Shown piece after piece: positions 1 to 8,337 of a DNA stretch of 64,000 nt (position 1 is its first letter; every line of letters starts with the position of its first letter). The notes under the pieces were generated by a model. The model searched no databases, had not been told where the DNA came from, and was given only the letters and a program-made list of their open reading frames with translations. The translations under genes were made by a program, and so were the position numbers. This DNA comes from CAVQAH01 sp963784195. Lineage in GTDB: Bacteria; Acidobacteriota; Vicinamibacteria; Vicinamibacterales; 2-12-FULL-66-21. The DNA lies in NCBI GenBank assembly GCA_963784195.1, contig CAWARA010000018.1, positions 434,001 through 498,000 on the forward strand. Reading direction: 5' to 3'.

Positions 1-117
1 AAGGTCTTACCGGCAGCCATCAGGACGTGGCAGGTGCAACTGAGCAAGAACCTGCGCGAGAAAAGTCCGACCAGAGGAAGACAAAAGGCCGCTTCAGAGG
101 CGACTGAATCGGCGTAA
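1..117 (+). CDS. C-terminal tail of an unidentified protein, cut by the window edge
   Basis: Frame 1 is open from the first base to a TAA ending at 117 and would give a 38-residue basic tail rich in Lys, Arg, Gln and Ala, beginning KVLPAAIRTWQVQLSKN. Nothing in it identifies a family. It may be the end of a gene lying mostly outside the window, but a short open frame in GC-rich DNA can occur by chance. The following bases up to 170 show no other gene. Confidence 0.3.
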   Translation, partial: KVLPAAIRTWQVQLSKNLREKSPTRGRQKAASEATESA

Positions 118-170
118 ATTGTTGACCTTACGGCAGTTGCTGAGGTCGCGATGTTTGCAACTGAAATGGC

Positions 171-464
171 ATGCAGATGTCCCGTCTGATCCTGCTCCTG
201 TTCCTGACAGCGCAGGCCTGTGATGGGATCTTCACCTACATAGCCGTCGATGCCTACGGCGTCGCCGCCGAGGGCAACGTCCTGCTGGCGACCTGGATGT
301 TACTCATCGGCCCCACGCCGGCGCTTGTCGGCGCCAAGCTGCTCGCCACCTGCTGCGGCATCCTGCTTTACATTCGTGGCGTCCACCGGACGCTCGCGTT
401 CCTCACGGTCCTCTACGCGGTGGGCGCCGTGGGTCCCTGGATGCTCCTGTTCTCGATGATCTGA
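171..464 (+). CDS. small integral membrane protein, DUF5658-like
   Basis: A 97-residue protein that is almost entirely hydrophobic. Three membrane segments can be seen: residues about 5-27 (LILLLFLTAQACDGIFTYIA), about 50-68 (ALVGAKLLATCCGILLYI) and about 74-96. The pattern of a polar Asp/Gly inside helix 1 followed by a short loop with an Asn resembles the small DUF5658-type membrane proteins common in Acidobacteriota; this match is from memory of the pattern, not from a search. The start could be 171 (MQM) or the second Met at 177. It stands alone, with about 95 bases before the next gene, and no function can be proposed. Confidence 0.55.
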   Translation: MQMSRLILLLFLTAQACDGIFTYIAVDAYGVAAEGNVLLATWMLLIGPTPALVGAKLLATCCGILLYIRGVHRTLAFLTVLYAVGAVGPWMLLFSMI

Positions 465-560
465 GCCGGCACCCAGCCGATTGACGAGACACGACCCCAC
501 CGCCGAACGACGGCTGTAGGGCGTGCGAGTCAGACCGATCCACGTAAACTGCCCGGCAAC

Positions 561-1301
561 ATGGCCGACATTGTCGACACCTGGCTCGCGGCCCTCGACG
601 CCCGCCATCTCGCGAACCTGACGCCAACGGAGGTCGCGCGCGCCCTGCGCGCCCTGTCGTCGTGTTACGTGGAAAGACGTGCCAGGTTGACCAGCGGCGC
701 GGCGCTCGACTCTGCGGGAAAGCGCGCGGCATTTGCGCTCTTCTATGGGCCGCTGCACTTTCTGATCGTCCGCGAGATCGTCCGCGCGCTCGGTGAGGAA
801 ATCGGTCCGCTACGCGAGATCGCTGACCTGGGTTGCGGCACCGGTTCGGCCGGCGCGGCGTGGGCACTGCACTGCGGAGCGCGGGTTCTCGGAACTGACC
901 GGCATCCGTGGGCGGTCGAAGAGGCGAACCGCACGTACCGCGATTTGAAAACCAGCGGACGCGCGTCGCAGGGTGACATCACGCGCGTGCGCATCAGCGG
1001 AAAAAAAGGCCTCGGTATTCTGGCGGCCTACTCCGTCAACGAACTGAAGGATGAATTCAGGAATACGTTGCTGCAGGCGTTCGTCGACGCCCAAGCCCGC
1101 GGCTCACGCATTCTGATCGTCGAGCCGATCGCGCGGCGGCTGACGCCGTGGTGGGGTGATTGGGAGCGCGCGGTTACGCAGGCGGGGGGCCGTGCGGACG
1201 AGTGGCGCTTCCCGGCGGATCTGCCTGCCCGGCAGAAGAGCCTCGCCAAGGCGGCCGGTCTCGATCCCCGCGAGCTGACCGCCAGGACGTTGATGTTCTG
1301 A
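561..1301 (+). CDS. class I SAM-dependent methyltransferase
   Basis: A 246-residue soluble protein. The SAM-binding motif I is clear at about residue 93 (ADLGCGTGSAGAAWALHC), followed by the acidic end of strand 2 (LGTDRHPWAVEEA). Motif IV is plausible around ILAAYSVNEL, and a late strand reads ILIVEPIARR. The substrate is not evident; the layout recalls the small-ribosomal-protein Rsm22 and related RNA or protein methyltransferases, but no cysteine cluster is present. The ATG at 561 is used because the open frame begins there; the ribosome binding site is weak. Its stop is three bases from the end of the convergent cytochrome gene, so the two share an intergenic space of almost nothing. Confidence 0.75.
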   Translation: MADIVDTWLAALDARHLANLTPTEVARALRALSSCYVERRARLTSGAALDSAGKRAAFALFYGPLHFLIVREIVRALGEEIGPLREIADLGCGTGSAGAAWALHCGARVLGTDRHPWAVEEANRTYRDLKTSGRASQGDITRVRISGKKGLGILAAYSVNELKDEFRNTLLQAFVDAQARGSRILIVEPIARRLTPWWGDWERAVTQAGGRADEWRFPADLPARQKSLAKAAGLDPRELTARTLMF

Positions 1302-1304
1302 TCG

Positions 1305-2054
1305 CTACTTCGACAGTTCAGCGAGCCGCTGCTTCGCGCGCGGGTTGTTGGGCTGCTTCTCCAGCGCCGCTTTGAAGCTTGCGATCGCGCGCTCCTTGTC
1401 ACCTTTCTTGACGAACAGTTCGCCGAGTCGTAGATCGATCTCCGCGGATTTCGGGTAGAACTCCGCATTGAGCTGGAACATGGCGATGGCGGCGTCGACG
1501 TTGCCTTCGCGCGCCAGCCGATCGCCCAGCTCGTTCATCGACCATTCACCGAAGTTGTAACGCCCCAGCTGCATGTCGCGCCGCAGCTCGCGATATTTCT
1601 CCACCGCCGCCGGAACACCCTCGCTGGCGATGATGCGTGCGAGCTCGTCCTCGAGCGTTCGCGGCAGGGACGATCCCCGATGGCACGTGGCGCACGAGAC
1701 GCGCACCACCGGCGTCGCACGCGATGGCACACCCGCGAGCATCTTGTCGTTGAGCTCGGCCACCATCCTCAGCATGTAACGTGCCTTCTGCTTCGCCACC
1801 TTTTCGTCTGAGTCGAACTTCACGCCGTCGAACGAGATTCCGTCGCCGCCGGCATGGCAATACTGGCACCGCACGCCCAGTGCGAAAGAGAACTCCCGCA
1901 TCCGCTGCACCAGTTCTTCGCGCGAAATGTCACGCGGAAAGTGCTGCAGGTTCTGAAACGTAGTGGGAATCTGCGCGGCGGAGGGCGCCGTAGTAACAGA
2001 GACGGGCCAGAATCGCGAACGACCACCGACGGTGACAGGTCGTGCTGCTGTCAT
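1305..2054 (-). CDS. c-type cytochrome with TPR tail (photosynthetic reaction centre cytochrome-like family)
   Basis: About 249 residues. Two heme-attachment motifs are visible, CQYCH (in GVRCQYCHAGGDG) and CATCH (in RVSCATCHRGSS), so the mature protein should be periplasmic. The region FPRDISREELVQRMREFSFA before the first motif is typical of the acidobacterial cytochromes annotated as PSCyt/photosynthetic reaction centre subunit-like, which are not evidence of photosynthesis. The C-terminal third is a tetratricopeptide pair (FNFGEWSMNELGDRLAREG, then AEIDLRLGELFVKKGDKERA). The start at 2054 is the best of several; the signal sequence RSRFWPVSVTTAPSAAQ is poorly hydrophobic, so the N-terminus may be wrong or frameshifted. 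A longer frame to 2126 exists but adds nothing signal-like. Confidence 0.72.
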   Translation of the reverse strand: MTAARPVTVGGRSRFWPVSVTTAPSAAQIPTTFQNLQHFPRDISREELVQRMREFSFALGVRCQYCHAGGDGISFDGVKFDSDEKVAKQKARYMLRMVAELNDKMLAGVPSRATPVVRVSCATCHRGSSLPRTLEDELARIIASEGVPAAVEKYRELRRDMQLGRYNFGEWSMNELGDRLAREGNVDAAIAMFQLNAEFYPKSAEIDLRLGELFVKKGDKERAIASFKAALEKQPNNPRAKQRLAELSK

Positions 2055-2237
2055 GCCCCGACGGTAGTGGTGGTTCACCAGTATCTTGTCACCAGTTTCG
2101 GGGTATGACGCGGCTAGGCAGGGCATGCCGGGGGCAACGGGGGCGCCCCGGGGTGCCTTCCGGAGACGGCGCAGACTTCAGGTAGAATCGCCGAATGCCC
2201 GCGGCCCGCCACCACCGCTCTGGAGGATCAGACCTGA

Positions 2238-3515
2238 ATGGCTCACGCGTCCGCTGAACCCACGCCGCGCCGCGGCATCACCCTCACCCAGCAGATCTTC
2301 ATAGGCCTCGCACTCGGCATCCTGGCCGGCTGGATCGTCAGCGAGTACAACCCCGCGGCATCCGTCTATTTCAGGCCTTTCAGCCAGCTGTTCCTGCGGA
2401 TGATCAAGATGGTCATCGCCCCGCTGATCTTTGCGACGCTGGTCGCGGGTATCGCGGGCGCGGGACACGTCAAGGTCGTCGGCCGCATGGGGCTCCGCGC
2501 GATCATCTACTTCGAGATCGTGACGACGCTGGCGCTCATCATTGGCCTGGTCGCCGTCAACGTCATGAAGCCCGGCGTGGGTGTGAACCTTCCGATCGGC
2601 GCGAAGTCGGAGATCACGGCGAACGCACAGACCTGGGATCAGATTCTGTTGCACGTGGTTCCCGAATCGGTCATCAGGGCCATGGCCGAAGGCGACGTGC
2701 TCCAGATCGTCGTCTTCAGCATCATCTTCGCGATCGCCCTCGGAATGATCGGCGAAAAAGGCAAGCCGGTCGTCCAGTGGTGCGAGGCGGTGGCTGAAAC
2801 GATGTTCAAGTTCACGAACATCGTCATGCATTACGCGCCGATCGGCGTTGGCGCCGCCATCGCGTACACCGTGGGTCACGGTGGGCTGGGCGTGCTCTAC
2901 AACCTCGGGCTTCTCGTCCTCACGCTCTACCTGGCGCTGACGGTGTTCATCCTGATCGTGCTTCTGCCTGTCGCGCTCATGTTCAAGGTGCCGATCCGGA
3001 AGTTCCTCAAAGCGGTCAAGGAGCCGGCGGTCATTGCGTTCTCGACGACGTCGAGCGAGGCGGCGCTGCCACGCGCGATGGAAGTGCTCGAGCGGCTCGG
3101 TGTGCCGCGCCGCATCGTCTCGTTCGTCCTGCCGCTCGGGTACAGCTTCAACCTCGACGGAACGACGTTGTACTTGTCGCTCGCGTCGGTCTTCGTCGCC
3201 CAGGCCGCTGGCGTTCAGCTGAGCATCGGTCAGCAGATCACCATGCTGCTGACGCTGATGCTCACGAGCAAGGGCGTGGCTGGTGTGCCGCGCGCGTCGC
3301 TGGTAATCCTGGCCGGCACGCTGGCGAGCTACGGGCTGCCGCTCGAGGGCGTCACGCTGATCCTGGGCGTCGACGAGCTGATGGACATGGCGCGGACGAT
3401 GGTCAACGTCATCGGCAACTGTCTGGCGACCGTGGTCATTGCCAAATGGGAGGGAGAGTTCGTCGAGGCGACCGATCAGGAACTCGAGGTCGCCGCCGCC
3501 CGCGGCGAAATCTGA
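2238..3515 (+). CDS. dicarboxylate/amino-acid:cation symporter (DAACS family)
   Basis: At 425 residues this has the usual length for the GltP/DctA family of sodium- or proton-coupled glutamate and C4-dicarboxylate symporters of the inner membrane. The serine-rich HP1 hairpin is present (STTSSEAALPRAMEVL, about residue 270), followed by the signature NLDGTTLYLSLASVF, the equivalent of the NMDGT metal-binding turn. The second hairpin is visible at TSKGVAGVPRASLVIL and the late signature at DELMDMARTMVNVIGN. A GGAGG sits upstream of the ATG. The next gene, an APC permease, begins six bases after the stop, so the two are probably co-transcribed; together they suggest amino-acid or carboxylate scavenging. 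Substrate choice between glutamate/aspartate and dicarboxylates cannot be read from these motifs by eye. Confidence 0.92.
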   Translation: MAHASAEPTPRRGITLTQQIFIGLALGILAGWIVSEYNPAASVYFRPFSQLFLRMIKMVIAPLIFATLVAGIAGAGHVKVVGRMGLRAIIYFEIVTTLALIIGLVAVNVMKPGVGVNLPIGAKSEITANAQTWDQILLHVVPESVIRAMAEGDVLQIVVFSIIFAIALGMIGEKGKPVVQWCEAVAETMFKFTNIVMHYAPIGVGAAIAYTVGHGGLGVLYNLGLLVLTLYLALTVFILIVLLPVALMFKVPIRKFLKAVKEPAVIAFSTTSSEAALPRAMEVLERLGVPRRIVSFVLPLGYSFNLDGTTLYLSLASVFVAQAAGVQLSIGQQITMLLTLMLTSKGVAGVPRASLVILAGTLASYGLPLEGVTLILGVDELMDMARTMVNVIGNCLATVVIAKWEGEFVEATDQELEVAAARGEI

Positions 3516-3521
3516 TCATCG

Positions 3522-5441
3522 ATGGCCTACGGCCTCACGGACCGTCAGCGGCGCCGGTTCAAGATCTGGTTCTTCGAGGGTCTCCGCGAGGCCGCGGTGC
3601 CCGATGCCGCCCACGCTCATCAGGCGCCATGGTGGAAGGTCATGTGTCTGACGGGCGTCGACTATTTCTCGACGCTCGGTTACCAGCCCGGCATCGCGTT
3701 CCTCGCGGCCGGAGTACTGTCGCCGCTGGCAACGCTTGTCCTCGTTCTCCTGACGCTCTTCGGCGCACTGCCGATGTACCGGCGCATCGCGGAGCTGAGC
3801 CCGCACGGACAAGGCAGTATCTCGGTGCTCGAGGAGTTGCTCCCTCGCTGGCGCGGCAAAGCGCTGGTCCTCTGCCTGCTCGGTTTCGCGGCGACGGGGT
3901 TCGTCATCACGATGACGCTCTCCGCCGCAGACGCCACCGCGCACATCATCGAGAATCCCCTCGCCCCGCACTGGATGAATCATCCCGTGCTGATCACGCT
4001 CGTGCTGCTGGCGGGATTGGGCGGAATCTTTCTCAAGGGTTTCCGTGAGGCTGTTGGACTGGCGGTCCCGATCGTCGCCATCTACCTGCTCCTGAACGTC
4101 ATCGTGCTCATCGAGGCGTTCTCGCAAATCGCACTGCGCCCCGAGGCGATCGGCGACTGGTCGACGCGGCTGTTCGCCGACTACGGCAGCCCCGTGCAGA
4201 TGGCGCTCGTGGCAATGCTGCTGTTTCCCAAACTGGCGCTTGGGCTGTCCGGGTTCGAAACCGGCGTGGCGGTCATGCCGATCGTCCGGGGCGAACCCGG
4301 CGACACCGACAGGGCGCCGCTTGGCCGCATTCGCAACACGCGCAAGCTTCTGACCACCGCCGCGCTCATCATGAGCGTCATGCTCGTCGGCAGCAGCATC
4401 GCGACGACGTTGCTGATTCCGGCCGAAGCGTTTCGTGAAGGCGGCGAGGCCAACGGCCGCGCGCTCGCCTACCTGGCTCACGAGTTTCTTGGACCGACGT
4501 TCGGTACGCTCTACGACCTCAGCACGGTCACGATCCTGTGGTTCGCCGGTGCATCGGCGATGGTTGGATTGCTGAACCTCGTTCCCCGGTATCTCCCGCG
4601 GTACGGGATGGCACCGGAGTGGGCGAAGGCCAACCGACCGCTCGTCCTGATCTTCACGGGCATCACGTTCCTCGTCACGATTCTCTTCGAGGCGGATGTC
4701 TATGCGCAGGGCGGCGCCTATGCGACGGGCGTCCTGGTCCTGATGGGTTCGGCAGCGCTCGCGGTCATGCTCGCCGCGAAGCGGTCAGGCTCCTTCTGGC
4801 TCGGTTACTGCCTCTTGACGCTCATCTTTGCCTACACGACGGTGGTCAACATCGCCGAGCGGCCGGAGGGTTTGAAGATCGCGTCGATCTTCATCGTGTC
4901 GATCGTCGTGACGTCGTTGATCTCCCGCGTGCTCCGATCGACCGAGCTCCGGATCCTCACGGTGGTCCCGGATTCTCTGGCGCAGCGGCTCATCAAGGCG
5001 GCAACGACCACGACCGTACGCATCATCGCCAACCGGCCCGACAGCGGGCTGCCCGAGGAATACGAAGGAAAGCTCCGCGAGGCACGTGACTCGCACCATC
5101 TGCCGCCGAACGAGCCCGTGCTCTTCATCGAGGTGCAACCTGGCGACGTGTCGGCGTTCAGCGACCATCTGAAGGTCACGGGTGTCGACGTGTCGGGCTA
5201 CAAGGTCCTCCGCTGCGTGAGCCCGGCGATCCCGAACGCGATTGCCGCGCTCCTCATCTACATCCGCGACGAGACCGGCAAGATCCCGCACGCGTACTTC
5301 GGGTGGACGGAAGGAAACCCGATTGCCTACCTGCTCAAGTTCCTGGCGTTCGGTGAAGGTGATACCGCGCCGGTCACGCGCGAGGTGTTACGCCAATGCG
5401 AGCCAGATCCGATGCGCCGGCCGCGCATCCATGTTGGTTAG
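3522..5441 (+). CDS. APC-superfamily amino acid permease with C-terminal cytoplasmic domain
   Basis: A 639-residue inner-membrane transporter. After a soluble N-terminus it enters the transporter core at about residue 40 with CLTGVDYFSTLGYQPGIAFL, a good match to the first unwound helix of APC permeases. About twelve hydrophobic helices follow, ending near residue 470 (ASIFIVSIVVTSLISRVL). The last 160 residues are soluble, with a segment on nucleotides 5100-5340 reading PPNEPVLFIEVQPGD, which may be a regulatory domain; similar tails are common in the KUP-like and DUF-tailed acidobacterial permeases. It follows the DAACS gene by six bases and probably forms an operon with it. The substrate is unknown. 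Confidence 0.85.
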   Translation: MAYGLTDRQRRRFKIWFFEGLREAAVPDAAHAHQAPWWKVMCLTGVDYFSTLGYQPGIAFLAAGVLSPLATLVLVLLTLFGALPMYRRIAELSPHGQGSISVLEELLPRWRGKALVLCLLGFAATGFVITMTLSAADATAHIIENPLAPHWMNHPVLITLVLLAGLGGIFLKGFREAVGLAVPIVAIYLLLNVIVLIEAFSQIALRPEAIGDWSTRLFADYGSPVQMALVAMLLFPKLALGLSGFETGVAVMPIVRGEPGDTDRAPLGRIRNTRKLLTTAALIMSVMLVGSSIATTLLIPAEAFREGGEANGRALAYLAHEFLGPTFGTLYDLSTVTILWFAGASAMVGLLNLVPRYLPRYGMAPEWAKANRPLVLIFTGITFLVTILFEADVYAQGGAYATGVLVLMGSAALAVMLAAKRSGSFWLGYCLLTLIFAYTTVVNIAERPEGLKIASIFIVSIVVTSLISRVLRSTELRILTVVPDSLAQRLIKAATTTTVRIIANRPDSGLPEEYEGKLREARDSHHLPPNEPVLFIEVQPGDVSAFSDHLKVTGVDVSGYKVLRCVSPAIPNAIAALLIYIRDETGKIPHAYFGWTEGNPIAYLLKFLAFGEGDTAPVTREVLRQCEPDPMRRPRIHVG

Positions 5442-5509
5442 CGATGGGCGATGGGCGATCGGCAATGGGCGAGATGGGCAAGGGCGACGATTGCCGATTT
5501 CCGATGGGA
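5442..5509. repeat. degenerate 7-nt repeats with a 9-bp inverted repeat between convergent genes
   Basis: The gap between two convergent genes is made of heptads such as GATGGGC, GATGGGC, GATCGGC, AATGGGC, then GATTGCC, GATTTCC and GATGGGA. ATCGGCAAT at 5458-5466 is exactly complementary to ATTGCCGAT at 5490-5498, so the transcript can fold into a stem with a 23-nt loop. It could act as a bidirectional terminator. The period of seven is shared with the other intergenic repeats listed in this window. Confidence 0.6.
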
Positions 5510-6799
5510 TCATGCGGCTAGCGAGACGGCGCATTCCTCGACACCGTGGCCTTTGACCTTCGTCACCTGAATCAGCAGGCGATCGTAGCGGACGGCGTCG
5601 CCGACGCGCGGCGGGCGGCCGAGCAAGGTCAGTACGAGGCCGCTGATGCTGTCGACGTCTTTGTGCTCGAGATCCAGATCGAACTGCTGGCCGAGCTCGT
5701 CGACACGCATGGTTCCGAGCACGCGGAGGCGCCCTTCGCGGTCCCGGTACATGCTCTTGTTCTTCGGCGTGCCCTCCTCGATATCGCCGACGACCTCCTC
5801 GAACAGATCTTCGAGCGTCACGATGCCCGATGTTCCGCCGTGTTCGTCGATCACCACGGCCATCTGCGTCCGATCCTTCCGCATCGTCGCCAGCACGGCG
5901 TCGAGCGGCGCAGATTCCGGGGTGAGGGGCAGCGGGCGGGCGTGATCCGCCATGATTGGCTGTTCGTCGAGCAGGATGCGGAGCACGTCCTTGATGTGGA
6001 TCATCCCGACAATGTGATCGAGGTCGCCCTCGTAGATCGGGTACCTCGTGTGCGGTGTCTGGCCGAGCACCTCACGGACCTTTTCGGGCTTGCTGCCGAC
6101 CGGAATCCCGATGATGCGCACGCGCGGCACCATCACTTCCCCGGCGGTGAGGTCGCCGAACTCGAAGAGCTCCTGTAGCATCTGGCCGGACTCGGCTCTG
6201 ATGGCGCCGAGCTCTTCGCTCTCCTGCACGATGAGCTGCAGTTCCTCGGGCGTGTAGTACTGCTCGGGCGTTTCGGCCTGCCGGCGAACGCCGAACACTT
6301 TGAGGATGCGATTGCCGACGCCGTTCAGGATCACCACGAACGGATAGACCAGCGTCGTGATCACCTGCATGATCGGCGTTACCGTCAGCGCCATCTGCTC
6401 GGCGCGCTGTAGCGCCAGCGACTTCGGCACCATCTCGCCGACGACAATGTGGAAGTAGGTGAGGATGGCGATCGCGGTGACGCTCGCGAGCCCGTGCGAC
6501 ACCAGCCAGGCCGGGCCCCCGGTCCGTCCGAGAAGGTTGTAGATGCCGTCGGCCAGCACGTGTTCGCCATACATGCCGAGGCCCAGGCTGGCGACGGTGA
6601 TGCCGAGCTGCGCCGTCGCAATGTAGCGATCTTGACGCTGCGGATCGTGCAGCACGCGTTGCACCATCTGCGCGAGCCGGTTGCCGGCCGCGGCTCTGGC
6701 GTCGATGGAGGAGCGCGGCGCGCCGACAATCGCGAATTCAGCCGCGACGAACAAGGCGTTCAGGATGATGAGCCCGGAGATGATCGCGAATTCGATCAT
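5510..6799 (-). CDS. CNNM/CorC-type membrane protein (hemolysin C family)
   Basis: A 429-residue protein with the full architecture of the family: DUF21/CNNM transmembrane domain (residues about 1-190, start MIEFAIISGLIILNALFVAA), a CBS pair (about 210-330, including VMVPRVRIIGIPVG and AVVIDEHGGTSGIVTLEDL), and the C-terminal CorC_HlyC domain (about 345-425). Members are linked to magnesium or cobalt efflux and membrane stress; some bind adenine nucleotides in the CBS pair. The ATG at 6799 overlaps the stop of the preceding paralogue by four bases (ATGA), so the two are translationally coupled. An upstream extension to 6964 is open but lies inside the previous gene. Confidence 0.92.
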   Translation of the reverse strand: MIEFAIISGLIILNALFVAAEFAIVGAPRSSIDARAAAGNRLAQMVQRVLHDPQRQDRYIATAQLGITVASLGLGMYGEHVLADGIYNLLGRTGGPAWLVSHGLASVTAIAILTYFHIVVGEMVPKSLALQRAEQMALTVTPIMQVITTLVYPFVVILNGVGNRILKVFGVRRQAETPEQYYTPEELQLIVQESEELGAIRAESGQMLQELFEFGDLTAGEVMVPRVRIIGIPVGSKPEKVREVLGQTPHTRYPIYEGDLDHIVGMIHIKDVLRILLDEQPIMADHARPLPLTPESAPLDAVLATMRKDRTQMAVVIDEHGGTSGIVTLEDLFEEVVGDIEEGTPKNKSMYRDREGRLRVLGTMRVDELGQQFDLDLEHKDVDSISGLVLTLLGRPPRVGDAVRYDRLLIQVTKVKGHGVEECAVSLAA

Positions 6800-8103
6800 G
6801 GCTGGCCTTCCTGCACGCGCGGCGAGACGATCGCCGACATCACCGCCCCGTTCTCGACGGCCTCGACGTCGATATCGAGGCCAAAGATCTTCAGGCGTTC
6901 CCCGATGTCCGGCAGACGTCCGGCCTCGGCGACGATGAAACCGCCGACCGTCTCGCCGGGCCACTTCGGAAGATCGGGCAGGATCTGGGCGGCCTGCTCG
7001 AGGCGCATGGCGCCTGGCAGACGAACGCGTCCGTCAGCCATCCGCAACGCGCGCATCTGCGTCGTCTTGAACTCGTCCGACACTCCGCCGAGAAGTTCTG
7101 CGACAACGTCTTCGACCGTAATCAGGCCGACGACCGATCCGGCCGCGTCGACCACAAGCGCCTGATGGCTGCGGCGCTCGCGCAGGAACGTCAGCAGCTT
7201 GTCGGCGGGCATCGTGTCGACGACCTTGACGATCGGCTTGAGCAGGGCGCCCAACGATTCCCGCGGCCGCTCTCTGATGAAATCGGTGACGACGTCCTTG
7301 GTGTGAAGGATGCCGATGATGTTGTCCATCGAGCCGTGGTAGACGGGGAGGCGGCTGAACGGGCTGGCGATCACGACGCGCAGAACTTCCTCGAACGGCG
7401 CGTTCTCGTCGATGCCGTCGAGCCGAGAGCGCGGCACCATCAGCTCACGCGCGGTTCGCAGCCCGAGCCGGAGCGCGCGATGCAGCCGCACCTGCTCCTG
7501 CGGCTCGAGGAGTCCGCCATCGCGGCTCTCGGCGATCAGCAGCTCGATCTCCTGCGGCGAGTGCACGTGCCGGTGGCCGGTCGGAGGCACGCGCATCAAC
7601 TTGAGCAGAAAGATCCCGCTGCCGTTGAGCGCCGAGGTCGACCACTTCAGGACGCGCTGCGACCACTGCATCGGCAGCACAGTCGCGAGCGCCGTCTGCG
7701 TCGGGAACTGAAGCGCCACCGACTTCGGCACGAGCTCCCCCAGCACCATGTGGGCGACGGTCAGCGACAGCAGGACGGCAATCGCCGCCGTGGAGTCGGC
7801 CCGTTCGGCCGGGAGATTGAACCAGGACGCCAGCAGCGGCTCCAGGCGTGGCGCCAGGACAGCTTGTCCGTAGGCGCCCAGAATCAGACTGGATAGCGTG
7901 ATGCCGACCTGGGAGACCGCAATGTACCGGTCAAGTTCTTCAGGATCCTCGAGGGTTGGCAGCAGCCGGCAGGCGAGGGGATGCCCGTCTTCCGCCATCC
8001 GGCGCAGGCGGCTGCGCCTGACTCCGACGGCGGCAAACTCAGCAGCCACATACAGCGCCGTCAGCAGGATGAGGAACCCAATGACCCCCGACGCCAGCAG
8101 CAT
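6796..8103 (-). CDS. CNNM/CorC-type membrane protein (hemolysin C family), first of a tandem pair
   Basis: A 435-residue paralogue of the next gene with the same order of domains: CNNM membrane domain starting MLLASGVIGFLILLTALYVA, a loop with the signature GELVPKSVALQFPTQ, a CBS pair (MVPRSRLDGIDENAPFEEV; ALVVDAAGSVVGLITVEDV), and a CorC_HlyC tail. Tandem, divergent copies are frequent in bacteria and are thought to form heterodimers; that is an inference here. It is transcribed away from the repeat region at 8125-8328, which lies just upstream and may separate it from the HEAT operon. Confidence 0.92.
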   Translation of the reverse strand: MLLASGVIGFLILLTALYVAAEFAAVGVRRSRLRRMAEDGHPLACRLLPTLEDPEELDRYIAVSQVGITLSSLILGAYGQAVLAPRLEPLLASWFNLPAERADSTAAIAVLLSLTVAHMVLGELVPKSVALQFPTQTALATVLPMQWSQRVLKWSTSALNGSGIFLLKLMRVPPTGHRHVHSPQEIELLIAESRDGGLLEPQEQVRLHRALRLGLRTARELMVPRSRLDGIDENAPFEEVLRVVIASPFSRLPVYHGSMDNIIGILHTKDVVTDFIRERPRESLGALLKPIVKVVDTMPADKLLTFLRERRSHQALVVDAAGSVVGLITVEDVVAELLGGVSDEFKTTQMRALRMADGRVRLPGAMRLEQAAQILPDLPKWPGETVGGFIVAEAGRLPDIGERLKIFGLDIDVEAVENGAVMSAIVSPRVQEGQP

Positions 8104-8124
8104 GTGGGGGGATCGTATATCAAC

Positions 8125-8240
8125 GGGGGTTCACACGGGGGTTCAGGACGAGGGTTCAGACGGGGGTTCAGGACGAGGGTTCAGGACGAGGGTTCAGACG
8201 AGGGTTCACACGAAGGTTCACGCGGGGGTTCAGGGCGGGG
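8125..8240. repeat. tandem array, nine copies of GGTTCA at 12-13-nt spacing
   Basis: Nine copies of a unit with the core GGTTCA follow each other. The G before TTCA falls at 8129, 8141, 8154, 8166, 8179, 8192, 8204, 8216 and 8228, so spacing alternates between 12 and 13 bases; the linkers are variants of CAC, GGACGA, GAC and CACGA preceded by G-runs. There is no plausible protein in any frame: both strands give low-complexity Gly/Val/Arg or Pro/Asn/Arg text. It lies upstream of the CNNM gene on the minus strand and downstream of the HEAT operon. Confidence 0.85.
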
Positions 8241-8242
8241 TG

Positions 8243-8328
8243 CCGTGGTTCGTGGGTCCGTCGCTCGTGGCTCGAAACCCTCTTTCGAAGGTCGTTTCGA
8301 GCGACGAGCGACGACCCACGAACCACGG
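8243..8328. repeat. long imperfect palindrome, about 34-bp arms (REP-like)
   Basis: The left arm at 8243-8277 begins CCGTGGTTCGTGGGTC and ends GGCTCGAAA; the right arm at 8295-8328 begins TTTCGAGCGACGAGC and ends GAACCACGG. The arms are complementary over their whole length except one extra base and one mismatch, leaving a loop of 17 bases. The inner part has the same 7-nt rhythm as other repeats in the window. It sits directly after the stop of the last HEAT gene, so it may serve as a terminator or protect the 3' end of that transcript. Confidence 0.85.
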
Positions 8329-8337
8329 ATTCTGTGA

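Noticed and set aside
8125..8240. CRISPR array
   Set aside because: Units of 12-13 bases with no unique spacers and no cas gene nearby.
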